Both the position numbers and the translations under genes were made by a program. Positions 51,443-61,356 of a DNA stretch of 64,000 bases are shown here, piece after piece (within the stretch, counting starts at the first letter, position 1; the number at the start of each line of letters is the position of its first letter). The stretch lies in NCBI RefSeq assembly GCF_910591885.1, contig NW_025963589.1, positions 421,253 through 485,252 on the forward strand, given 5' to 3'. The DNA comes from Bombus terrestris. Taxonomy: Eukaryota > Arthropoda > Insecta > Hymenoptera > Apidae. Below the pieces are notes generated by a model. The model was given only the letters and a program-made list of their open reading frames with translations, did no database searches and was not told the origin of the DNA.

Positions 51443-51500
51443 CTGCGTAAAGAAATAGTTGTTTCGTACCCTAACTGCGAAACACATATTTCCAACGCAG
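51443..51500. other. stem-loop 5, nested pair of stems
   Basis: CTGCGT (offset 303-308) pairs with ACGCAG (355-360). Inside, TGTTTCG (320-326) pairs with CGAAACA (338-344) around an 11-nt loop. Both are perfect but short, so either alone could be chance; their position directly after stem-loop 4 is the main argument. Confidence 0.5.
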
Positions 51501-51581
51501 CGCTTACATGAATCTTTACAAACGTGGAGCAAAGCATACATAACGCCACAGCTATCTCCCACACACCGATTACATAGATCA

Positions 51582-51596
51582 GTACAAATATTGTAC
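51582..51596. other. short palindrome GTACAA-ATA-TTGTAC
   Basis: Six-base perfect arms around three bases at offset 442-456, followed seven bases later by the hexamer palindrome GGTACC. No function is assigned. Confidence 0.6.
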
Positions 51597-51710
51597 AATA
51601 ATTGGTACCCCTACTGGCAGCATTCGGTATCAAAGACACATTTATCTAACTTGGAACGAATGAAAGAAAATGAAGCTAACGAACGAACTAACGAACTTAT
51701 GCGACGTACT

Positions 51711-51722
51711 CCGGTGCACCGG
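51711..51722. other. perfect 12-bp palindrome CCGGTGCACCGG
   Basis: Offset 571-582, fully self-complementary with no spacer. A symmetric site like this could bind a homodimeric protein. It is intact in most units; U4 (CCGGTTCACC) and U9 (GTGCACAGG) break it. Confidence 0.7.
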
Positions 51723-51803
51723 ATAACCCGAAGGATTAGCGGAAAGCCCAAGTATTGACCATAACTCGATTCCTGCTTCGCCGTTCGAAACTTATACGAG
51801 TCG

Positions 51804-51822
51804 CGGTCGATGGCGCCGACCG
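51804..51822. other. GC-rich inverted repeat CGGTCG/CGACCG
   Basis: Offset 664-682: six-base arms around seven bases that contain GGCGCC overlap. Broken in U2 (GGCGCGGACC) and altered in U8 and U28. Confidence 0.6.
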
Positions 51823-51831
51823 ATGATGCCA

Positions 51832-51864
51832 GTGATCCGCTGGTGATCCAGCCGTGGATCCAGC
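51832..51864. repeat. three degenerate 11-mers in tandem
   Basis: GTGATCCGCTG, GTGATCCAGCC, GTGGATCCAGC at offsets 692-702, 703-713 and 714-724. They share the GTG(G)ATCC core at an 11-base spacing and look like an old micro-expansion. Confidence 0.6.
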
Positions 51865-51890
51865 ACATAGGCCGGCAACTTAACACACTC

Positions 51891-52010
51891 CAACTGAACA
51901 TGTGGAACCCGGGGAGGGGCCGCTGAACAGAATTACGAAGGCAGAAGCCTCAACTGAACAGTGGGGCCCACCCCCGCGGGCCCGAACAGAATTACGGAGG
52001 ACGTGAAATT
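51891..52010. repeat. ancient 60-bp tandem duplication inside the monomer
   Basis: Offsets 751-810 and 811-870 align end to end. Both begin CAACTGAACA, both have a GTGG then a G/C-rich centre, and both carry GAACAGAATTACG(A/G)AGG (785-801 and 844-860, one mismatch, spacing 59). The centres have diverged strongly, so it predates the current array. Confidence 0.75.
51964..51983. other. GGGCCC inverted repeat
   Basis: GGGCCC at offsets 824-829 and 838-843 around ACCCCCGC. Each hexamer is itself a palindrome and the two can pair with each other. It lies in the second half of the 60-bp duplication. U14, U40 and U42 alter the first copy; U30 and U9 alter the loop. Confidence 0.5.
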
Positions 52011-52017
52011 ACAGGTC

Positions 52018-52050
52018 CCTGCCCGAGTACCGAAGTACCAATCGGACAGG
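52018..52050. other. stem-loop with CGAA tetraloop
   Basis: CCTGCCCGA (offset 878-886) pairs with TCGGACAGG (902-910) at eight of nine positions. Directly inside, GTAC (887-890) pairs with GTAC (895-898) over the loop CGAA, with CAA bulged on the right. It is the only long hairpin in the 3' half of the monomer. U3 and U32 (ACCATTCGG) change the bulge; U17-like units keep it intact. Confidence 0.65.
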
Positions 52051-52130
52051 AGTGCAGATCCACGACTGAATCCCCAACAGATTCGCAAGCATCAGCGGCG
52101 CGACGACAACTCCCGCGATTCGGTGCGAAC

Positions 52131-52152
52131 GTCGAGCAGTCGTCGAGCAGTC
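52131..52152. repeat. tandem 11-mer GTCGAGCAGTC, two copies
   Basis: Exact duplication at offsets 991-1001 and 1002-1012. Three copies in U9 account fully for that unit's extra 11 bp. U28 has a substitution in the first copy. Confidence 0.95.
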
Positions 52153-52307
52153 ACCAAGACTGAGGTGTGCTTGGGCCGCCTTACGAATCCAAAGAGTTTT
52201 CCAGTGCACGTTGACCCGCACGTACCCGGGATACGCGCGAGCGAGTACGCCACGCGACAGTTTGAAAGAACTGAGTGATCGCGAACCGACAAATCGCGGG
52301 TACAATT

Positions 52308-52324
52308 TTTCGTTCCAAGATGGA
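52308..52324 (+). promoter_or_regulatory. weak CENP-B-box-like 17-mer
   Basis: TTTCGTTCCAAGATGGA at offset 1168-1184 matches the mammalian CENP-B box YTTCGTTGGAARCGGGA at 13 of 17 positions. Of the nine core positions it keeps TTCG, the central A and two of CGGG. A 13/17 match in 1277 bp on two strands is not rare enough to be strong evidence (rough hand estimate about one in ten). One per monomer. Confidence 0.2.
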
Positions 52325-52362
52325 TAAGTATCGTTGTACAGAATGAGCTCACAATGCACTTA

Positions 52363-52391
52363 ACATATGTATCTATCTTACGATTAATTAA
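52363..52391. other. AT-rich palindromes at the 3' end of the monomer
   Basis: ACATATGT (offset 1223-1230) and TTAATTAA (1244-1251), each self-complementary, in the least GC-rich stretch before the next decamer block. U9 changes the second to TTAACTAA; U36 and U38 change the bases after the first. I see nothing else in offsets 1185-1277. Confidence 0.5.
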
Positions 52392-52417
52392 GCCTAAAAG
52401 GCACGCATTCTACGGTG

Positions 52418-53694
52418 TCCAACGATGTCCAACGATGTCCAACGTTGTCCAACGTTGAAGTCCAGTCCAGATCATCCAAAATGCTTTTAGCGGCATTTGG
52501 AGATCCAAACCGGACTGGTGCGTTGTTCTTAGCTTGGCATCGTTTTCCAAAGATTAATCAACGGATTAATTTTTTGGAAAACGATGCCAATTACCAGGTC
52601 TCAATACGTGGAGGTGACTGCGCAAGAGACCCGCCCATGGGTTATTTAACTTTATACATCCATCTCGACATTCAACCCATTGGCAGAATGTCGAGTTACG
52701 ACTCTACTTGACCATGGGCCTGCGTAAAGAAATAGTTGTTTCGTACCCTAACTGCGAAACACATATTTCCAACGCAGCGCTTACATGAATCTTTACAAAC
52801 GTGGAGCAAAGCATACATAACGCCACAGCTATCTCCCACACACCGATTACATAGATCAGTACAAATATTGTACAATAATTGGTACCCCTACTGGCAGCAT
52901 TCGGTATCAAAGACACATTTATCTAACTTGGAACGAATGAAAGAAAATGAAGCTAACGAACGAACTAACGAACTTATGCGACGTACCCCGGTGCACCGGA
53001 TAACCCGAAGGATTAGCGGAAAGCCCAAGTATTGACCATAACTCGATTCCTGCTTCGCCGTTCGAAACTTATACGAGTCGCGGTCGATGGCGCCGACCGA
53101 TGATGCCAGTGATCCGCTGGTGATCCAGCCGTGGATCCAGCACATAGGCCGGCAACTTAACACACTCCAACTGAACATGTGGAACCCAGGGAGGGGCCGC
53201 TGAACAGAATTACTAAGGCAGAAGCCTCAACTGAACAGTGGGTCCCACCCCCGCGGGCCCGAACAGAATTACGGAGGACGTGAAATTACAGGTCCCTGCC
53301 CGAGTACCGAAGTACCAATCGGACAGGAGTGCAGATCAACGACTGAATCCCCAACAGATTCGCAAGCATCAGCGGCGCGACGACAACTCCCGCGATTCGG
53401 TGCGAACGTCGAGCAGTCGTCGAGCAGTCACCAAGACTGAGGTGTGCTTGGGCCGCCTTACGAATCCAAAGAGTTTTCCAGTGCACGTTGACCCGCACGT
53501 ACCCGGGATACGCGCGAGCGAGTACGCCACGCGACAGTTTGAAAGAACTGAGTGATCGCGTACCGACAAATCGCGGGTACAATTTTTCGTTCCAAGATGG
53601 ATAAGTATCGTTGTACAGAATGAGCTCACAATGCACTTAACATATGTATCTATCTTACGATTAATTAAGCCTAAAACGCACGCATTCTACGGTG
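52418..53694. repeat. satellite monomer U42 (copy of U40)
   Basis: Carries all seven U40 variants; I see no difference from U40. Confidence 0.96.
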
Positions 53695-54971
53695 TCCAAC
53701 GATGTCCAACGATGTCCAACGTTGTCCAACGTTGAAGTCCAGTCCAGATCATCCAAAATGCTTTTAGCGGCATTTGGAGATCCAAACCGGACTGGTGCGT
53801 AGTTCTTAGCTTGGCATCGTTTTCCAAAGATTAATCAACGGATTAATTTTTTGGAAAACGATGCCAATTACCAGGTCTCACTACGTGGAGGTGACTGCGC
53901 AAGAGACCCGCCCATGGGTTATTTAACTTTATACATCCATCTCGACATTCAACCCATTGGCAGAATGTCGAGTTACGACTCTACTTGACCATGGGCCTGC
54001 GTAAAGAAATAGTTGTTTCGTACCCTAACTGCGAAACACATATTTCCAACGCAGCGCTTACATGAATCTTTACAAACGTGGAGCAAAGCATACATAACGC
54101 CACAGCTATCTCCCACACACCGATTACATAGATCAGTACAAATATTGTACAATAATTGGTACCCCTACTGGCAGCATTCGGTATCAAAGACACATTTATC
54201 TAACTTGGAACGAATGAAAGAAAATGAAGCTAACGAACGAACTAACGAACTTATGCGACGTACTCCGGTGCACCGGATAACCCGAAGGATTAGCGGAAAG
54301 CCCAAGTATTGACCATAACTCGATTCCTGCTTCGCCGTTCGAAACTTATACGAGTCGCGGTCGATGGCGCCGACCGATGATGCCAGTGATCCGCTGGTGA
54401 TCCAGCCGTGGATCCAGCACATAGGCCGGCAACTTAACACACTCCAACTGAACATGTGGAACCCGGGGAGGGGCCGCTGAACAGAATTACGAAGGCAGAA
54501 GCCTCAACTGAACAGTGGGGCCCACCCCCGCGGGCCCGAACAGAATTACGGAGGACGTGAAATTACCGGTCCCTGCCCGAGTACCGAAGTACCAATCGGA
54601 CAGGAGTGCAGATCCACGACTGAATCCCCAACAGATTCGCAAGCATCAGCGGCGCGACGACAACTCCCGCGATTCGGTGCGAACGTCGAGCAGTCGTCGA
54701 GCAGTCACCAAGACTGAGGTGTGCTTGGGCCGCCTTACGAATCCAAAGAGTTTTCCAGTGCACGTTGACCCGCACGTACCCGGGATACGCGCGAGCGAGT
54801 ACGCCACGCGACAGTTTGAAAGAACTGAGTGATCGCGAACCGACAAATCGCGGGTACAATTTTTCGTTCCAAGATGGATAAGTATCGTTGTACAGAATGA
54901 GCTCACAATGCACTTAACATATGTATCTATCTTACGATTAATTAAGCCTAAAACGCACGCATTCTACGGTG
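53695..54971. repeat. satellite monomer U43 (copy of U41)
   Basis: GTACTCCGG as in U41. Differs by ATTACCGGTCC, which is also in U49 and U50, and by the consensus end AAAACGCACG. Confidence 0.96.
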
Positions 54972-56248
54972 TCCAACGATGTCCAACGATGTCCAACGTT
55001 GTCCAACGTTGAAGTCCAGTCCAGATCATCCAAAATGCTTTTAGCGGCATTTGGAGATCCAAACCGGACTGGTGCGTAGTTCTTAGCTTGGCATCGTTTT
55101 CCAAAGATTAATCAACTGATTAATTTTTTGGAAAACGATGCCAATTACCAGGTCTCACTACGTGGTGGTGACTGCGCAAGAGACCCGCCCATGGGTTATT
55201 TAACTTTATACATCCATCTCGACATTCAACCCATTGGCAGAATGTCGAGTTACGACTCTACTTGACCATGGGCCTGCGTAAAGAAATAGTTGTTTCGTAC
55301 CCTAACTGCGAAACACATATTTCCAACGCAGCGCTTACATGAATCTTTACAAACGTGGAGCAAAGCATACATAACGCCACAGCTATCTCCCACACACCGA
55401 TTACATAGATCAGTACAAATATTGTACAATAATTGGTACCCCTACTGGCAGCATTCGGTATCAAAGGCACATTTATCTAACTTGGAACGAATGAAAGAAA
55501 ATGAAGCTAACGAACGAACTAACGAACTTATGCGACGTACCCCGGTGCACCGGATAACCCGAAGGATTAGCGGAAAGCCCAAGTATTGACCATAACTCGA
55601 TTCCTGCTTCGCCGTTCGAAACTTATACGAGTCGCGGTCGATGGCGCCGACCGATGATGCCAGTGATCCGCTGGTGATCCAGCCGTGGATCCAGCACATA
55701 GGCCGGCAACTTAACACACTCCAACTGAACATGTGGAACCCGGGGAGGGGCCGCTGAACAGAATTACGAAGGCAGAAGCCTCAACTGAACTGTGGGGCCC
55801 ACCCCCGCGGGCCCGAACAGAATTACGGAGGACGTGAAATTACAGGTCCCTGCCCGAGTACCGAAGTACCAATCGGACAGGAGTGCAGATCCACGACTGA
55901 ATCCCCAACAGATTCGCAAGCATCAGCGGCGCGACGACAACTCCCGCGATTCGGTGCGAACGTCGAGCAGTCGTCGAGCAGTCACCAAGACTGAGGTGTG
56001 CTTGGGCCGCCTTACGAATCCAAAGAGTTTTCCAGTGCACGTTGACCCGCACGTACCCGGGATACGCGCGAGCGAGTACGCCACGCGACAGTTTGAAAGA
56101 ACTGAGTGATCGCGAACCGACAAATCGCGGGTACAATTTTTCGTTCCAAGATGGATAAGTATCGTTGTACAGAATGAGCTCACAATGCACTTAACATATG
56201 TATCTATCTTACGATTAATTAAGCCTAAAACGCACGCATTCTACGGTG
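54972..56248. repeat. satellite monomer U44 (first unit of trimer duplication)
   Basis: AACTGATTAAT with a C at offset 121, GTGGTGGTG, TCAAAGGCAC and GAACTGTGGGG. The last three are shared only with U47. Confidence 0.95.
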
Positions 56249-57525
56249 TCCAACGATGTCCAACGATGTCCAACGTTGTCCAACGTTGAAGTCCAGTCCA
56301 GATCATCCAAAATGGTTTTAGCGGCATTTGGAGATCCAAACCGGACTGGTGCGTTGTTCTTAGCTTGGCATCGTTTTCCAAAGATTAATCAACGGATTAA
56401 TTTTTTGGAAAACGATGCCAATTACCAGGTCTCACTACGTGGAGGTGACTGCGCAAGAGACCCGCCCATGGGTTATTTAACTTTATACATCCATCTCGAC
56501 ATTCATCCCATTGGCAGAATGTCGAGTTACGACTCTACTTGACCATGGGCCTGCGTAAAGAAATAGTTGTTTCGTACCCTAACTGCGAAACACATATTTC
56601 CAACGCAGCGCTTACATGAATCTTTACAAACGTGGAGCAAAGCATACATAACGCCACAGCTATCTCCCACACACCGATTACATAGATCAGTACAAATATT
56701 GTACAATAATTGGTACCCCTACTGGCAGCATTCGGTATCAAAGACACATTTATCTAACTTGGAACGAATGAAAGAAAATGAAGCTAACGAACGAACTAAC
56801 GAACTTATGCGATGTACCCCGGTGCACCGGATAACCCGAAGGATTAGCGGAAAGCCCAAGTATTGACCATAACTCGATTCCTGCTTCGCCGTTCGAAACT
56901 TATACGAGTCGCGGTCGATGGCGCCGACCGATGATGCCAGTGATCCGCTGGTGATCCAGCCGTGGATCCAGCACATAGGCCGGCAACTTAACACACTCCA
57001 ACTGAACATGTGGAACCCGGGGAGGGGCCGCTGAACAGAATTACGAAGGCAGAAGCCTCAACTGAACAGTGGGGCCCACCCCCGCGGGCCCGAACAGAAT
57101 TACGGAGGACGTGAAATTACAGGTCCCTGCCCGAGTACCGAAGTACCAATCGGACAGGAGTGCAGATCCACGACTGAATCCCCAACAGATTCGCAAGCAT
57201 CAGCGGCGCGACGACAACTCCCGCGATTCGGTGCGAACGTCGAGCAGTCGTCGAGCAGTCACCAAGACTGAGGTGTGCTTGGGCCGCCTTACGAATCCAA
57301 AGAGTTTTCCAGTGCACGTTGACCCGCACGTACCCGGGATACGCGCGAGCGAGTACGCCACGCGACAGTTTGAAAGAACTGAGTGATCGCGAACCGACAA
57401 ATCGCGGGTACAATTTTTCGTTCCAAGATGGATAAGTATCGTTGTACAGAATGAGCTCACAATGCACTTAACATATGTATCTATCTTACGATTAATTAAG
57501 CCTAAAACGCACGCATTCTACGGTG
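56249..57525. repeat. satellite monomer U45
   Basis: AAAATGGTTTT, GCGTTGTTC, CATTCATCCC and GCGATGTACC. I see no difference from U46 except the last bases. Confidence 0.95.
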
Positions 57526-58802
57526 TCCAACGATGTCCAACGATGTCCAACGTTGTCCAACGTTGAAGTCCAGTCCAGATCATCCAAAATGGTTTTAGCG
57601 GCATTTGGAGATCCAAACCGGACTGGTGCGTTGTTCTTAGCTTGGCATCGTTTTCCAAAGATTAATCAACGGATTAATTTTTTGGAAAACGATGCCAATT
57701 ACCAGGTCTCACTACGTGGAGGTGACTGCGCAAGAGACCCGCCCATGGGTTATTTAACTTTATACATCCATCTCGACATTCATCCCATTGGCAGAATGTC
57801 GAGTTACGACTCTACTTGACCATGGGCCTGCGTAAAGAAATAGTTGTTTCGTACCCTAACTGCGAAACACATATTTCCAACGCAGCGCTTACATGAATCT
57901 TTACAAACGTGGAGCAAAGCATACATAACGCCACAGCTATCTCCCACACACCGATTACATAGATCAGTACAAATATTGTACAATAATTGGTACCCCTACT
58001 GGCAGCATTCGGTATCAAAGACACATTTATCTAACTTGGAACGAATGAAAGAAAATGAAGCTAACGAACGAACTAACGAACTTATGCGATGTACCCCGGT
58101 GCACCGGATAACCCGAAGGATTAGCGGAAAGCCCAAGTATTGACCATAACTCGATTCCTGCTTCGCCGTTCGAAACTTATACGAGTCGCGGTCGATGGCG
58201 CCGACCGATGATGCCAGTGATCCGCTGGTGATCCAGCCGTGGATCCAGCACATAGGCCGGCAACTTAACACACTCCAACTGAACATGTGGAACCCGGGGA
58301 GGGGCCGCTGAACAGAATTACGAAGGCAGAAGCCTCAACTGAACAGTGGGGCCCACCCCCGCGGGCCCGAACAGAATTACGGAGGACGTGAAATTACAGG
58401 TCCCTGCCCGAGTACCGAAGTACCAATCGGACAGGAGTGCAGATCCACGACTGAATCCCCAACAGATTCGCAAGCATCAGCGGCGCGACGACAACTCCCG
58501 CGATTCGGTGCGAACGTCGAGCAGTCGTCGAGCAGTCACCAAGACTGAGGTGTGCTTGGGCCGCCTTACGAATCCAAAGAGTTTTCCAGTGCACGTTGAC
58601 CCGCACGTACCCGGGATACGCGCGAGCGAGTACGCCACGCGACAGTTTGAAAGAACTGAGTGATCGCGAACCGACAAATCGCGGGTACAATTTTTCGTTC
58701 CAAGATGGATAAGTATCGTTGTACAGAATGAGCTCACAATGCACTTAACATATGTATCTATCTTACGATTAATTAAGCCTAAAAGGCACGCATTCTACGG
58801 TG
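57526..58802. repeat. satellite monomer U46 (adjacent copy of U45)
   Basis: All U45 variants. It ends AAAAGGCACG where U45 ends AAAACGCACG. Confidence 0.95.
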
Positions 58803-60079
58803 TCCAACGATGTCCAACGATGTCCAACGTTGTCCAACGTTGAAGTCCAGTCCAGATCATCCAAAATGCTTTTAGCGGCATTTGGAGATCCAAACCGGAC
58901 TGGTGCGTTGTTCTTAGCTTGGCATCGTTTTCCAAAGATTAATCAACTGATTAATTTTTTGGAAAACGATGCCAATTACCAGGTCTCACTACGTGGTGGT
59001 GACTGCGCAAGAGACCCGCCCATGGGTTATTTAACTTTATACATCCATCTCGACATTCAACCCATTGGCAGAATGTCGAGTTACGACTCTACTTGACCAT
59101 GGGCCTGCGTAAAGAAATAGTTGTTTCGTACCCTAACTGCGAAACACATATTTCCAACGCAGCGCTTACATGAATCTTTACAAACGTGGAGCAAAGCATA
59201 CATAACGCCACAGCTATCTCCCACACACCGATTACATAGATCAGTACAAATATTGTACAATAATTGGTACCACTACTGGCAGCATTCGGTATCAAAGGCA
59301 CATTTATCTAACTTGGAACGAATGAAAGAAAATGAAGCTAACGAACGAACTAACGAACTTATGCGACGTACCCCGGTGCACCGGATAACCCGAAGGATTA
59401 GCGGAAAGCCCAAGTATTGACCATAACTCGATTCCTGCTTCGCCGTTCGAAACTTATACGAGTCGCGGTCGATGGCGCCGACCGATGATGCCAGTGATCC
59501 GCTGGTGATCCAGCCGTGGATCCAGCACATAGGCCGGCAACTTAACACACTCCAACTGAACATGTGGAACCCGGGGAGGGGCCGCTGAACAGAATTACGA
59601 AGGCAGAAGCCTCAACTGAACTGTGGGGCCCACCCCCGCGGGCCCGAACAGAATTACGGAGGACGTGAAATTACAGGTCCCTGCCCGAGTACCGAAGTAC
59701 CAATCGGACAGGAGTGCAGATCCACGACTGAATCCCCAACAGATTCGCAAGCATCAGCGGCGCGACGACAACTCCCGCGATTCGGTGCGAACGTCGAGCA
59801 GTCGTCGAGCAGTCACCAAGACTGAGGTGTGCTTGGGCCGCCTTACGAATCCAAAGAGTTTTCCAGTGCACGTTGACCCGCACGTACCCGGGATACGCGC
59901 GAGCGAGTACGCCACGCGACAGTTTGAAAGAACTGAGTGATCGCGAACCGACAAATCGCGGGTACAATTTTTCGTTCCAAGATGGATAAGTATCGTTGTA
60001 CAGAATGAGCTCACAATGCACTTAACATATGTATCTATCTTACGATTAATTAAGCCTAAAACGCACGCATTCTACGGTG
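58803..60079. repeat. satellite monomer U47 (copy of U44)
   Basis: GTGGTGGTG, TCAAAGGCAC and GAACTGTGGGG as in U44, plus GCGTTGTTC and private GGTACCACTAC. Confidence 0.95.
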
Positions 60080-61356
60080 TCCAACGATGTCCAACGATGT
60101 CCAACGTTGTCCAACGTTGAAGTCCAGTCCAGATCATCCAAAATGGTTTTAGCGGCATTTGGAGATCCAAACCGGACTGGTGCGTTGTTCTTAGCTTGGC
60201 ATCGTTTTCCAAAGATTAATCAACGGATTAATTTTTTGGAAAACGATGCCAATTACCAGGTCTCACTACGTGGAGGTGACTGCGCAAGAGACCCGCCCAT
60301 GGGTTATTTAACTTTATACATTCATCTCGACATTCATCCCATTGGCAGAATGTCGAGTTACGACTCTACTTGACCATGGGCCTGCGTAAAGAAATAGTTG
60401 TTTCGTACCCTAACTGCGAAACACATATTTCCAACGCAGCGCTTACATGAATCTTTACAAACGTGGAGCAAAGCATACATAACGCCACAGCTATCTCCCA
60501 CACACCGATTACATAGATCAGTACAAATATTGTACAATAATTGGTACCCCTACTGGCAGCATTCGGTATCAAAGACACATTTATCTAACTTGGAACGAAT
60601 GAAAGAAAATGAAGCTAACGAACGAACTAACGAACTTATGCGACGTACCCCGGTGCACCGGATAACCCGAAGGATTAGCGGAAAGCCCAAGTATTGACCA
60701 TAACTCGATTCCTGCTTCGCCGTTCGAAACTTATACGAGTCGCGGTCGATGGCGCCGACCGGTGATGCCAGTGATCCGCTGGTGATCCAGCCGTGGATCC
60801 AGCACATAGGCCGGCAACTTAACACACTCCAACTGAACATGTGGAACCCGGGGAGGGGCCGCTGAACAGAACTACGAAGGCAGAACCCTCAACTGAACAG
60901 TGGGGCCCACCCCCGCGGGCCCGAACAGAATTACGGAGGACGTGAAATTACAGGTCCCTGCCCGAGTACGGAAGTACCAATCGGCCAGGAGTGCAGATCC
61001 ACGACTGAATCCCCAACAGATTCGCAAGCATCAGCGGCGCGACGACAACTCCCGCGATTCGGTGCGAACGTCGAGCAGTCGTCGAGCAGTCACCAAGACT
61101 GAGGTGTGCTTGGGCCGCCTTACGAATCCAAAGAGTTTTCCAGTGCACGTTGACCCGCACGTACCCGGGATACGCGCGAGCGAGTACGCCACGCGACAGT
61201 TTGAAAGAACTGAGTGATCGCGAACCGACAAATCGCGGGTACAATTTTTCGTTCCAAGATGGATAAGTATCGTTGTACAGAATGAGCTCACAATGCACTT
61301 AACATATGTATCTATCTTACGATTAATTAAGCCTAAAACGCACGCATTCTACGGTG
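60080..61356. repeat. satellite monomer U48 (U45-like)
   Basis: AAAATGGTTTT and CATTCATCCC as in U45, but the consensus GCGACGTACC. Private CATTCATCTC, GACCGGTGATG, GAACTACG, GAACCCTC, GTACGGAAG and TCGGCCAGG. Confidence 0.95.

Larger units (their letters stand above)
51185..51500. other. structured domain: five successive stem-loops
   Basis: Offsets 45-360 contain five non-overlapping inverted-repeat systems in a row: 45-101, 117-173, 180-214, 216-302 and 303-360. Gaps between them are 15, 6, 1 and 0 nt. Such a dense chain is more than is expected of random sequence for the longer stems. It could fold as RNA if the satellite is transcribed, or extrude as cruciforms in DNA. Copies with mutated arms exist (U2, U3, U5, U32, U33), so not every copy is maintained. 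Confidence 0.7.
51141..52417. repeat. satellite monomer U41 (reference unit; second unit of the duplication)
   Basis: Close to consensus apart from GTACTCCGG at offset 570 and AAAAGGCACG near the end. It is used as the coordinate reference for the sub-features: subtract 51140 for the offset. Confidence 0.97.
49864..54971. repeat. tandem duplication of a 2554-bp two-unit segment
   Basis: U40-U41 and U42-U43 carry the same seven plus one diagnostic variants. I notice only two differences: ATTACAGG/ATTACCGG and AAAAGG/AAAACG at the end of the second unit. The duplicated segment begins at the AAAAGGCACG variant just left of U40. Confidence 0.92.
54972..61356. repeat. trimer duplication of 3831-bp period (U44-U46 versus U47-U48)
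   Basis: U47 repeats the private variants of U44 and U48 repeats those of U45, both at a distance of 3831 bp. U45 and U46 are themselves adjacent near-identical copies, so a dimer U44-U45 was probably extended by one unit. Confidence 0.85.

Noticed and set aside
51141..52417. Hammerhead ribozyme, which is known from some satellites
   Set aside because: I searched both strands of the monomer for the CUGANGA core and found none; ACTGAGTGATC and CCGATGATG do not fit.
51141..52417. 5S or 45S rDNA repeat, or snRNA or histone gene cluster
   Set aside because: No stretch matches the conserved parts of 5S, 18S, 5.8S or 28S rRNA, U1-U6 or histone genes that I can recognise; a spacer subrepeat remains possible only from context outside the window.
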